DNA of 8,573 nucleotides from an uncultured Collinsella sp. (GTDB taxonomy: Bacteria; Actinomycetota; Coriobacteriia; Coriobacteriales; Coriobacteriaceae): positions 1 through 8,573 of the forward strand of contig CABUQK010000087.1 of assembly GCA_902493615.1 (NCBI GenBank), written 5' to 3'. Positions 1 through 6,882 of the stretch are shown here, piece after piece (the stretch's first letter is position 1; every line of letters starts with the position of its first letter). A program made the position numbers and the translations under genes. The notes under the pieces are model-generated. The model searched no databases. It saw nothing but the letters and a program-made list of their open reading frames with translations, and was not told the DNA's origin.

Positions 1-1255
1 CGACGGCGTCATGCCGCAGACCATCGAGGCCATCAACCACGCCAAGGCCGCCGAGATCCCCATCGTCGTGGCCGTGAACAAGATCGACAAGCCCGGCGCC
101 AACCCCGACCGCGTGCGCCAGGAGCTCACCGAGTACGGCATCATCCCCGAGGAGTGGGGCGGACAGAACATGTTCGTCAACATCTCGGCCAAGCAGAAGA
201 TCGGTATCGACGACCTGCTCGAGACCGTGCTGCTCCAGGCCGACGTGCTCGAGCTCAAGGCCAACCCCGATACATTCGCATCGGGCAACGTCCTCGAGGC
301 TAAGCTCGACAAGGGCCGCGGCTCGGTTGCCACCGTGCTCGTGACCCGCGGTACCCTGCGCGTGGGCGACACGCTGGTCGCCGGCCTCACCTATGGCCGC
401 GTCCGTGCCATGCTCGACCCCAAGGGCAACGCCGTCACCGAGGCCGGTCCCTCCGACGCCGTCGAGATCCTGGGCCTGCAGTCCGTCCCCAACGCCGGCG
501 ATGAGTTCCGCGTGTTCGAGGACGAGCGCGAGGCGCGTGCGCTGGCCGACGAGCGTTCGCTCAAGGCCCGTATCGAGGAGCAGAGCCGCGTGAAGCACGT
601 GACGCTCGAGAACCTCTTCGAGACCATCGCCGACGCCGAGGTCAAGGAGCTCAACCTGATCATCAAGGCCGACGTCCAGGGTTCCATCGAGGCCCTTCAG
701 GACTCCCTCGACAAGATGGATCAGTCCGAGGTGCGCATCAACACGATCCACTCCGCCGTTGGTGCCATCAACGAGACCGACGTCGTCCTGGCTGACGCCT
801 CCAACGCCATCATCATCGGCTTTGGCGTCCGTCCCGACGGCAAGGCCCGCTCCGCTGCCGAGCGCGAGGGCGTCGAGATCCGTTGCTACGACGTCATCTA
901 CAAGTGCCTCGAGGACCTCGACGCTGCCCGCATCGGTATGCTCAAGCCCACCGAGGTCGAGGTCTCCACGGGTACTGCGACCGTTCTGGACACCTTCAAG
1001 GTGCCCAAGGTCGGTATCGCCGCCGGTGTCCGCGTCGAAGAGGGCGAGATCGCCGCGACCGATTCTGTGCGCCTGGTGCGCGACGGCATCGTGGTCTTCA
1101 ACGGTAAAATCGCCTCGATGCGCCACTACAAGGACGAGGCCAAGAGCCTCAAGAGCGGCTCCGAGGGCGGTATTGGCCTGGAGAACTTCCAGGACATCAA
1201 GCCTGGCGACACCATTGAGGGCTACCGCATCGACCAGGTTGCCCGTACCGAGTAG
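1..1255 (+). CDS. infB: Translation initiation factor IF-2, C-terminal part (5' end outside window)
   Basis: IF-2 is the GTPase that brings formyl-Met-tRNA to the 30S P site and promotes 50S joining. The reading frame is open from the first base (first full codon at 2) and reads DGVMPQTIEAINHAK, the sequence that follows the G3 motif in IF-2, so the ATG at 11 is internal and the true start lies upstream. The G4 motif NKID is at 77-88 and the G5 motif SAK at 185-193. Next come the beta-barrel domain II (EAKLDKGRGSVATVLVTRG), the domain III region (IIKADVQGSIEALQDSL), and the initiator-tRNA-binding C-terminal domain (VLDTFKVPKVGIAAGVRV), ending at GYRIDQVARTE. Stop is TAG at 1253-1255. G1, switch regions and the N-terminal extension are not in the window. 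Codons are strongly biased to C/G endings, as expected for a highly expressed gene. The next gene, rbfA, starts 11 bp downstream and its ribosome binding site abuts this stop codon. Identification is secure. Confidence 0.98.
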   Translation, partial: DGVMPQTIEAINHAKAAEIPIVVAVNKIDKPGANPDRVRQELTEYGIIPEEWGGQNMFVNISAKQKIGIDDLLETVLLQADVLELKANPDTFASGNVLEAKLDKGRGSVATVLVTRGTLRVGDTLVAGLTYGRVRAMLDPKGNAVTEAGPSDAVEILGLQSVPNAGDEFRVFEDEREARALADERSLKARIEEQSRVKHVTLENLFETIADAEVKELNLIIKADVQGSIEALQDSLDKMDQSEVRINTIHSAVGAINETDVVLADASNAIIIGFGVRPDGKARSAAEREGVEIRCYDVIYKCLEDLDAARIGMLKPTEVEVSTGTATVLDTFKVPKVGIAAGVRVEEGEIAATDSVRLVRDGIVVFNGKIASMRHYKDEAKSLKSGSEGGIGLENFQDIKPGDTIEGYRIDQVARTE

Positions 1256-1259
1256 GGGG
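1254..1259 (+). promoter_or_regulatory. Ribosome binding site of rbfA overlapping the infB stop codon
   Basis: The purine run AGGGGG starts inside the infB TAG and lies 7 bases before the rbfA ATG at 1267. Its position means terminating ribosomes on infB sit on the rbfA initiation region, which favours coupled translation (inference). Confidence 0.7.
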
Positions 1260-1266
1260 TAGCGCT

Positions 1267-1677
1267 ATGAAGCAAACGCAGGCAACCCGCCGTCTGGGCG
1301 AGCAGCTTCGCGAGAAGCTCGGTTATATCCTGCTCTTTGAGGTTTCCGATCCGCGTCTCGACCTGGTCACCCTGACCGCGGTCGAGGGCGCGGTGGACCG
1401 TTCGTTCGCGCGCGTGTACGTGTCGTGCGACGCGAGCCGCTACGAGGAGGTCATGGAGGCGCTTGCCAGCGCCAAGGGCCGCATCCGTAGCCTGTTGGCC
1501 CGCTCGCTCGATTGGCGCGTCACGCCCGAGCTCGATTTTCGCATCGATCGCTCGACCGATGAGGCCGAGCGCATCACGCGTGCGCTGGAAAACGTTCCCG
1601 CCACGCTTGCGATCGAAAAGGACGAGGACGGCTATCCAATAGCGGATGCCGCCCAGGAGGCAGCTTTAGATGAGTAA
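1267..1677 (+). CDS. rbfA: 30S ribosome-binding factor A
   Basis: RbfA is a small KH-fold protein that binds the immature 30S subunit and helps 16S rRNA 5'-end maturation, notably in the cold. The 136-residue product matches the family length (about 110-140). It shows the expected order: an N-terminal helix with QATRRLGEQLREKLGYIL, the conserved DPRL(x)LVTLTAVEGAVDRSFARVYVS strand region, an R-rich helix (AKGRIRSLLARSLDWRVTPELDFRIDRS) and the C-terminal helix. The acidic tail after about residue 118 is variable in the family. The ATG start is supported by AGGGGG 7 bases upstream. It follows infB as in many bacteria, and its last 8 bases overlap the downstream phosphoesterase gene. Identification is firm by motif pattern and by position after infB. 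Confidence 0.96.
   Translation: MKQTQATRRLGEQLREKLGYILLFEVSDPRLDLVTLTAVEGAVDRSFARVYVSCDASRYEEVMEALASAKGRIRSLLARSLDWRVTPELDFRIDRSTDEAERITRALENVPATLAIEKDEDGYPIADAAQEAALDE
1655..1660 (+). promoter_or_regulatory. Ribosome binding site of the DHH phosphoesterase gene, inside rbfA
   Basis: A perfect AGGAGG lies within the rbfA coding sequence, 9 bases before the ATG at 1670. It fixes that start and supports the 8-bp overlap of the two genes. Confidence 0.8.
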
Positions 1678-2713
1678 TTCCGCCGACCTCGCATCGTGCG
1701 AGTCTGCAGATATTCAGCGACGCATCCTCGAGCTCATCGAGGGTGCGTCCTCCATTGCGATTTCGGGACATACGTCTCCCGATGGTGACGCCCTGGGCTC
1801 CGTGCTGGGTCTGGGCTTATCGCTTATGAAGTTTTTCCCCAACAAGGACATTGCCCTGCTGCTGGCAGACGATGACCCGGTTCCGCGCATCTACCGCTTT
1901 ATGGAGGGCGCCGACCGTCTGGTGCCGGCATCTGCGTATACCGGCAATCCGGATCTGTTCATCTCGGTGGACGTGCCGGTCGTCGAGCGTCTGAACAACT
2001 CCGCCGAGGTGCTCCGCCGCTCGTCGCATGTGGTGTGCTTCGATCACCATCCGGCGCGCGAGGAATTTGCCGAGTTGAGCCTGAGGTGCGTCGGCGCCGC
2101 GGCCTGCGCCATGATCATCGACCGCTTTTTGGACAATTGCGGCATTGTGGCTCGCAACGGTGTCGCGACCTGCCTGCTGTGCGGCCTGGTGACCGATACC
2201 GGTCGTTTTCAGTACCAAAACGCCGATGCTGCTGCGTTCCATGCCGCCTCGCGCCTGGTCGCGCACGGTGCCGATCCGGCGCGCGTCGCGCTCGAGGTCT
2301 ACCAGAGCATGCGCGTAGAGTTCTTGCATCTCAAGTCCATCGTTATGGGTCGTATCAAGACCGTGGCGCACGGTCGCGTGGCATATAGTTATGCGTACCA
2401 GAGCGACCTCGAGGCCTGCGGCGTCACTTCGGATGAGTGCGACGGTCTGGTCGATGTGGTGCGTTCAGTGATGGGCGTTGAGGTCTGCCTGTTCCTAAAG
2501 GGCATCGAGGGCGATACCAAGGTGCGCGGCAACCTGCGCTCCAAGGGTGACCTCGATGTGTCCGAGATCGCTGCCAACTTTGGCGGTGGCGGGCATCATG
2601 CCGCCGCCGGCTTTTCCAACAACGGAACGATTCGCGAGACGCTCGCCGTGGCACTTCCCATGCTGGCCGAGCTGGTGGGGGAGGATCCCGCTTCGGTGAC
2701 CGTCGAGCTCTAA
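1670..2713 (+). CDS. nrnA: DHH/DHHA1 family phosphoesterase, NrnA type (oligoribonuclease / pAp phosphatase)
   Basis: NrnA-type enzymes degrade 2-5 nt RNAs (nanoRNA) and in some species dephosphorylate 3'-phosphoadenosine 5'-phosphate or cleave pApA, using Mn2+. The 347-residue product has all the signature motifs. Motif I is GHTSPDGDALGS (residues 33-44; H34, D38 and D40 as metal ligands). D101 lies in SVDVP. The DHH motif is at 125-127 (FDHHP), D176 is in GLVTDTGRFQY, and the DHHA1 glycine-rich motif GGGGHHAAAG is at 305-314. Length and domain order fit the roughly 310-350 residue family. No signal peptide or membrane segment is apparent, so it should be cytosolic. The gene overlaps rbfA by 8 bp and sits between rbfA and truB, the classic place for this gene in Gram-positives. 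The family call is secure. The exact substrate (nanoRNA, pAp or cyclic dinucleotide product) cannot be read from sequence alone, so the symbol is by family. Confidence 0.93.
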   Translation: MSNSADLASCESADIQRRILELIEGASSIAISGHTSPDGDALGSVLGLGLSLMKFFPNKDIALLLADDDPVPRIYRFMEGADRLVPASAYTGNPDLFISVDVPVVERLNNSAEVLRRSSHVVCFDHHPAREEFAELSLRCVGAAACAMIIDRFLDNCGIVARNGVATCLLCGLVTDTGRFQYQNADAAAFHAASRLVAHGADPARVALEVYQSMRVEFLHLKSIVMGRIKTVAHGRVAYSYAYQSDLEACGVTSDECDGLVDVVRSVMGVEVCLFLKGIEGDTKVRGNLRSKGDLDVSEIAANFGGGGHHAAAGFSNNGTIRETLAVALPMLAELVGEDPASVTVEL

Positions 2714-2728
2714 CATTTTGGATGGTAC

Positions 2729-3661
2729 ATGGCTCGTCGTACGCCTTCTCAATTGAATATGCTGCTCGCCGTCGATAAGCCGGTGGGCTGTACGTCCCAC
2801 GACGTGGTATCGCAGTGCCGACGCGCCCTCCATGAGCGACGCGTCGGCCATGCCGGTACGCTCGACCCCATGGCCTCGGGTGTCATGGTGGTGGGCGTGG
2901 GCCAGGCGACCCGTCTGCTGGGCATGCTAACCCTCGATACCAAAAGTTATGTCGCCGACATTTCGTTTGGCGTCGAGACCAATACCGATGACGCGGAGGG
3001 CGAGGCTGTCCGCACAGTGCCCATTGCCCCCGAGCTGCGCGATCTCGCTTACGCCCATGAACAGCTGGCCGCTATGCTTGGCCCGCAGATGCAGGTGCCG
3101 CCAGCGTTTTCGGCCATCTCGGTCAATGGCGTTCGCGCCTATAAGAGTGCTCGCGAGGGCAATGCGGTAGACTTGCCCCCGCGCCCCGTTGAGGTCTATG
3201 CCGCCGATCTGATCGCCGTGAGCGGCGAGGGCGATGCGTGCGTCTGGACCGTGGCGTTTTCGGTAAGCAAGGGCACCTACATTCGTGCGCTCGCTCGCGA
3301 TCTGGGTCGCGCCTGCGATAGTGCTGCGCATATTTCCGCGCTGCGCCGTACGGCCTCCGGCGTGGTTTCCATTGGTGCCTGTCATGCGGTGGAGGAGCTC
3401 TCTGCCGAGTCCGCTGCCGGCTTCGCTCTGGACCCCATCGCCGCCCTTGGTGCCACGCGTGTCGATTTGCCGGGTAATCTTGCAGACGACCTGCTTTGTG
3501 GTCGCCGCATTCCCGTTGAACGCGCGCTTGCAGATTTCGATATGGCGAAGGCGCCGTTCGCGCTCGTGCTCGATGGTGGACTGAAGGCGCTTGCTCGTAT
3601 CGAGGGCGGCCGCTTTGTGATGGAGCACGTCTTTCCGCAGACGATCGGCGGTGTTCGATGA
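2729..3661 (+). CDS. truB: tRNA pseudouridine(55) synthase TruB
   Basis: TruB isomerises U55 in the T loop of nearly all tRNAs to pseudouridine and also acts as a tRNA folding chaperone. The 310-residue product carries the family motifs: LAVDKPVGCTSHDVV (13-27), the catalytic motif HAGTLDPMASGVM with nucleophile D46, KSYVADISFGVETNTDDAEG, QVPPAFSAISVNGVRAY, and SKGTYIRALARDLG. A PUA-like C-terminal segment covers roughly residues 240-310. The start is less certain than in the neighbours. ATG 2729 is preceded only by GGATGG at a short 3-base spacing, and an in-frame ATG at 2759 (residue 11) lies just before the conserved block but has no visible ribosome binding site. I keep the upstream ATG. 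The gene is 15 bp after nrnA and overlaps ribF by 4 bp (ATGA). Confidence 0.95.
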   Translation: MARRTPSQLNMLLAVDKPVGCTSHDVVSQCRRALHERRVGHAGTLDPMASGVMVVGVGQATRLLGMLTLDTKSYVADISFGVETNTDDAEGEAVRTVPIAPELRDLAYAHEQLAAMLGPQMQVPPAFSAISVNGVRAYKSAREGNAVDLPPRPVEVYAADLIAVSGEGDACVWTVAFSVSKGTYIRALARDLGRACDSAAHISALRRTASGVVSIGACHAVEELSAESAAGFALDPIAALGATRVDLPGNLADDLLCGRRIPVERALADFDMAKAPFALVLDGGLKALARIEGGRFVMEHVFPQTIGGVR

Positions 3662-4665
3662 TGCTGGCGCCCCACGAGCTCGCGCGTATTTTTTTCGCGG
3701 GTGAGTTGGATGAGGCCCGTATCGTTTCTGCCGATGCTTTCGATGGGTGCGAGTTCTTGGGCGCCGCGTCGATCGCCATCGGCGTGTTTGATGGCGTGCA
3801 TCGTGGGCACCAAGAGCTGATCGACGCGGTTATTCGCGATGCACGTTCCCACGGCAGCAAAGCGGTCGTGGTCACCTTCGATCCTGATCCGGACGTCGTG
3901 GTGAGTCCGTCGCCCGCTCAAAAATTGATGACGACGGCCGACCGCCTGCATGCCCTGGCTCAAACCGGGGTCGATGCGGTGGTGGCCGTTCCCTTTACGC
4001 CCGCCGTGGCGGCACTCGATCATGTCGGGTTTCTGGCGCTGTTGTCGCGTGTTGTCGACATTCGCTCCATTCGTGTAGGCAGCGACTTTAGGCTCGGCCG
4101 CGGCGGGGCTTCGGGCGTTGCCGAGATGCGCGCCTGGGGCACTGAGCGTGGGGTTGACGTTTACGGTCACGACCTGCTCTGCGTTAACGGGCGGACCATC
4201 TGTGCCACGCGCATCCGCCATGAGCTGGGTCAGGGTCATGTGGAGCTGGCTGCCGAGCTTCTCGGCCGTCCCTATATGCTGCGCGGCGTTGTGGCGGCTG
4301 GCCGTCACGAGGGCTCCGATATGGGCTTTCCCACGGCAAACATCAAGGTGCCCGACGGCATCCAAGTGCCTGCCGATGGCGTCTATGAGGGTCTGGTGCT
4401 GGTCGACGATACCGTATGGCCTGCTGCCGTTAACGTCGGCCTGCCGCCGACCTATGCCGATGATGCCGCCTCGGCGCATCTCGAGGCCAACTTGATCGGC
4501 TATGCGGGCGACCTGTATGGCGCTTTCGTGTCGCTGGCGTTTACGCGCTGGCTGCGTCCGTCTCGCGTGTTCGATTCCCTGGACGAGTTGATCGCGACCG
4601 TCGAGGGTAATATCGACGATATTCGTCATAACTTGGGTGAGCAGGGGGTGAGCATCCGTGATTAG
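3658..4665 (+). CDS. ribF: Bifunctional riboflavin kinase / FAD synthetase
   Basis: RibF phosphorylates riboflavin to FMN and adenylates FMN to FAD in the cytosol. The 335-residue protein has an N-terminal nucleotidyltransferase domain with GVFDGVHRGH (residues 42-51) and VGSDFRLGRGGASG, followed by TRIRHELGQGHVELAAELLGRPY. The C-terminal kinase domain has MGFPTAN (PTAN at 225-228, the ATP/Mg site) and HLEANLIGYAGDLYG with the likely catalytic base E276. Some positions depart from the family pattern I know: F-D-P-D-P at 74-78 where F-E-P-H-P is usual, CATRIR where SSTRIR is usual, and LPPTY where RPTF is usual. The N-terminus carries about 20 more residues than typical before the first strand. 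ATG 3658 overlaps the truB stop (ATGA). A second in-frame ATG at 3661 would also overlap it, and no strong ribosome binding site separates the two, so coupling to truB translation is likely. The truB-ribF pairing is widespread. Confidence 0.93.
   Translation: MMLAPHELARIFFAGELDEARIVSADAFDGCEFLGAASIAIGVFDGVHRGHQELIDAVIRDARSHGSKAVVVTFDPDPDVVVSPSPAQKLMTTADRLHALAQTGVDAVVAVPFTPAVAALDHVGFLALLSRVVDIRSIRVGSDFRLGRGGASGVAEMRAWGTERGVDVYGHDLLCVNGRTICATRIRHELGQGHVELAAELLGRPYMLRGVVAAGRHEGSDMGFPTANIKVPDGIQVPADGVYEGLVLVDDTVWPAAVNVGLPPTYADDAASAHLEANLIGYAGDLYGAFVSLAFTRWLRPSRVFDSLDELIATVEGNIDDIRHNLGEQGVSIRD
4643..4650 (+). promoter_or_regulatory. Ribosome binding site deciding the GTG start of dnaG
   Basis: AGGGGGTG inside the end of ribF lies 7 bases before GTG 4658. 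The nearby ATG at 4668 is out of frame with the primase, so this site supports the GTG start and an 8-bp overlap with ribF. Confidence 0.75.
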
Positions 4666-6772
4666 CGATGAGGAAAAAGATCAGGTACGCGCGGCGTCGG
4701 ACTTGGTTGCCATCGTGCAGGAAACGGTTGAGCTCAAGCCCCGCGGCCATGAGTTTTGGGGCTGCTGCCCGTTCCATGGCGAAAAGACCCCGTCGTTTCA
4801 CATTATCCCTGCTACGCAGGTATGGCACTGCTTTGGCTGCGGCGAGGGCGGCGACGTCTTCACCTATATCATGAAGCGCGAGAACCTGAGTTTTCCCGAG
4901 TCGATCCGCTATTTGGCTGATCGTGCGGGCATTGAACTGCACGATACCGGTGCGCAGCGCGATCGCGGCACCAAGCGCGCCCGCATCTATGACCTGTGCG
5001 CCGAGACGGCTCAGTTCTACCACACCATGCTTATGCGCGGTAAGGACAGCCGTCCGCGCGAGTACTTTGCCAGCCGCGGCATGGGCGGAGATGTCTGTCG
5101 CCGCTACTGCCTGGGCTTTGCGCCGGGTCGCAACGCGCTGGTTTCGCATCTGTCTCAAGCGGGCTTTACCCCGCAGGAGATGATCGACGCCAACGTGGCC
5201 GTGAGCCGCGGGCGCGGACAGCTTGCCGACCGTTTTTACGACCGTGTGATGTTTCCCATCTTTGATGAGCAGGGTCACAATATCGCCTTTGGCGGGCGCA
5301 TCATGGGCGATGGTCAGCCAAAGTACCTCAACACGGCCGAGACGAGCGTGTTTCATAAAAAACGAAACCTCTATGGCTTTAACTGGGCCAAGGAGTTTAT
5401 CGTCGCGCAGGATACCGCCATCGTGGTGGAGGGCTATACCGACTGCATCGCCTGCTGGGAGGCGGGGATCAAAAACGTCGTCGCCACGCTGGGCACAGCG
5501 CTGACGGAACATCACGTTAAGACGCTCACCCGCTTTGCCAAGCGCATTGTATATATGTTCGATGGCGACGCCGCCGGTCAAAAGGCCGCGCGTCGCGCGA
5601 TTCAGTTTATCGAGCAGGATTCAATGGACCTTCGCTGCGTGGTGCTGCCCGACGGCAACGACCCCATGGAGTTCATCACGGCGCATGGCGGCCAGGAGCT
5701 TCAGGCGCGCATTGACGCGGCCGAGCCCCTCATGGACTTTGTCTACCGCTCGCTGCAGGAGTCGAGCGACATTACCACACCGGGCGGTCGCGCCAAGGCG
5801 CTCGAGGACGCGCTGACGCTCATCTATCCGCTACGTGACAGCTATATGATCGACACGTACTTTATCCAGATTGCCGATCTGTTGGGTTTGGACCTGGAGA
5901 CCGTGCGCGCGAGCTCGGGCCGTGTGTTTCGCGATGTCGCCAAGCGCGAGGATGCCGAGCGCCGCCGTGAGCAGAACTACGAGCGTCAACGCGTGCAAGC
6001 TGAGCGCGCGGGCAGCGCGGGCGGTCGGGTGTCTGGTTCGCAGGGGACGTCTCGCGGTGCCTGGGCCGCGGGTGCAACGCCGCCGGTGTCCGCACCGGTC
6101 GAGGAGGACCCGTACGACTACGTTCCGCTTGATGCCTATGGGGCGACACCGGTGGAGGCCGACGAGGATCTGCCGCCAATCGATGTGCCAGCGGGGATGG
6201 AAAGCGCGGCGCCCGTTGCCGATGGTTCAAGCGCGGCGGCGGCTCCGTCGATGCCGATCGTTTTGACCGATCTGGAGCGGAAATCCCTGGCGGGGGAGCG
6301 CGAGCTGCTGACGATGCTCACGAGCTACCCCGATCTGTTCCGCACGTATGCCGATCGCATTTGTTCTATCGAGTGGGTCGACCCGCGTCACGAGTCCATT
6401 GCGTGGGCCGTGCTCGCGACGCCGCCGGGCACCGATCCCGCGGCCTGCATGGATGCGGCGCGCGCGGTGTGTCCCGAGGCGGCGTCGCTTGTCAGCGCCG
6501 GGCGCATTTCGGCAACGAGTAAGCACCCGACCGAGACGAACATCGTCTTTATGCTCGATACGCTCGAGCTCTACACCATCAAACGTCGCATGCGAGCTGC
6601 GCAGGCCAAGTTGCGTCAGGACCGTTCACTCGACGATGAGGACCGTCGCGTGCTGACTGTGCAGGCGGTGCAAGATTCACAGCGCCAGCGCGAGCTCCAA
6701 AAGTCGATCGGAGGCGTGGCCGACCCGTTCCGTTTGATCGGTTTGGAGACCGCGGGTGCCGATCAGGCCTAG
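4658..6772 (+). CDS. dnaG: DNA primase
   Basis: DnaG makes the short RNA primers for Okazaki fragments and leading-strand starts, working with the replicative helicase DnaB. The 704-residue product starts at GTG. An N-terminal CHC2 zinc-binding domain has ligands C37, H40, C58 and C61 (CPFHGEKTPSF ... WHCFGCGEGGDVF). The catalytic core has RFYDRVMFPIFDEQGHNIAF, GGRIMGDGQPKYLNTAET and the TOPRIM motifs VVEGYTD (catalytic E258, D262) and FDGDAAG (metal-binding D302 and D304). A low-complexity linker rich in Gly, Ala, Ser, Pro and acidic residues covers about 450-531. A C-terminal helical part (about 532-704) corresponds to the helicase-interaction domain. The length is above the usual 580-650 residues, mainly because of the linker. 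It overlaps ribF by 8 bp and precedes rpoD by 110 bp. Identification is secure, and the core looks intact and active. Confidence 0.97.
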   Translation: MISDEEKDQVRAASDLVAIVQETVELKPRGHEFWGCCPFHGEKTPSFHIIPATQVWHCFGCGEGGDVFTYIMKRENLSFPESIRYLADRAGIELHDTGAQRDRGTKRARIYDLCAETAQFYHTMLMRGKDSRPREYFASRGMGGDVCRRYCLGFAPGRNALVSHLSQAGFTPQEMIDANVAVSRGRGQLADRFYDRVMFPIFDEQGHNIAFGGRIMGDGQPKYLNTAETSVFHKKRNLYGFNWAKEFIVAQDTAIVVEGYTDCIACWEAGIKNVVATLGTALTEHHVKTLTRFAKRIVYMFDGDAAGQKAARRAIQFIEQDSMDLRCVVLPDGNDPMEFITAHGGQELQARIDAAEPLMDFVYRSLQESSDITTPGGRAKALEDALTLIYPLRDSYMIDTYFIQIADLLGLDLETVRASSGRVFRDVAKREDAERRREQNYERQRVQAERAGSAGGRVSGSQGTSRGAWAAGATPPVSAPVEEDPYDYVPLDAYGATPVEADEDLPPIDVPAGMESAAPVADGSSAAAAPSMPIVLTDLERKSLAGERELLTMLTSYPDLFRTYADRICSIEWVDPRHESIAWAVLATPPGTDPAACMDAARAVCPEAASLVSAGRISATSKHPTETNIVFMLDTLELYTIKRRMRAAQAKLRQDRSLDDEDRRVLTVQAVQDSQRQRELQKSIGGVADPFRLIGLETAGADQA

Positions 6773-6882
6773 ATGTTGTGGTCAACCAGCGTATTCTCGC
6801 CTATATCCTGTCTTTATTTTGGGTATAGACGTTCATGTGTGTGCTAAAGTATTGAGTCCTGTGGACTACGAAGGGAGAATCT
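6773..6882 (+). promoter_or_regulatory. dnaG-rpoD intergenic region with a candidate extended -10 promoter
   Basis: This 110-bp gap is visibly richer in A/T than the genes around it, as expected of a promoter region. The best element I see is TGCTAAAGT at 6842-6850, an extended -10 (TGn then TAAAGT at 6845-6850), about 33 bases before the rpoD start. No good -35 lies at 16-18 bp; TTGGGT at 6819-6824 has a 20-bp spacer. TATAGA at 6824-6829 and TATATC at 6802-6807 are weaker alternatives without a -35 partner. I see no terminator hairpin after dnaG, so read-through from the upstream operon is also possible. Confidence 0.35.
6871..6877 (+). promoter_or_regulatory. Ribosome binding site deciding the GTG start of rpoD
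   Basis: AAGGGAG ends 5 bases before GTG 6883. No in-frame ATG gives a full-length product, and this site makes GTG the clear start. Confidence 0.75.

Noticed and set aside
3490..3660. FMN riboswitch upstream of ribF
   Set aside because: The upstream sequence is truB coding sequence, ribF overlaps truB, and I see no conserved RFN element pattern.
3382..4629. 415-codon open frame on the minus strand opposite truB and ribF
   Set aside because: The plus-strand frames carry clear TruB and RibF motifs. The minus frame has no recognisable family, and long antisense frames are expected in GC-rich coding DNA.
4668..4874. ATG 4668 as the start of the gene after ribF
   Set aside because: It is out of frame with the primase zinc-binding domain. 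GTG 4658 has a good ribosome binding site and gives the full-length DnaG.
4541..5581. 346-codon open frame on the minus strand opposite ribF and dnaG
   Set aside because: It spans the zinc finger and core of DnaG, whose motifs are intact on the plus strand. The antisense product shows no family motif.
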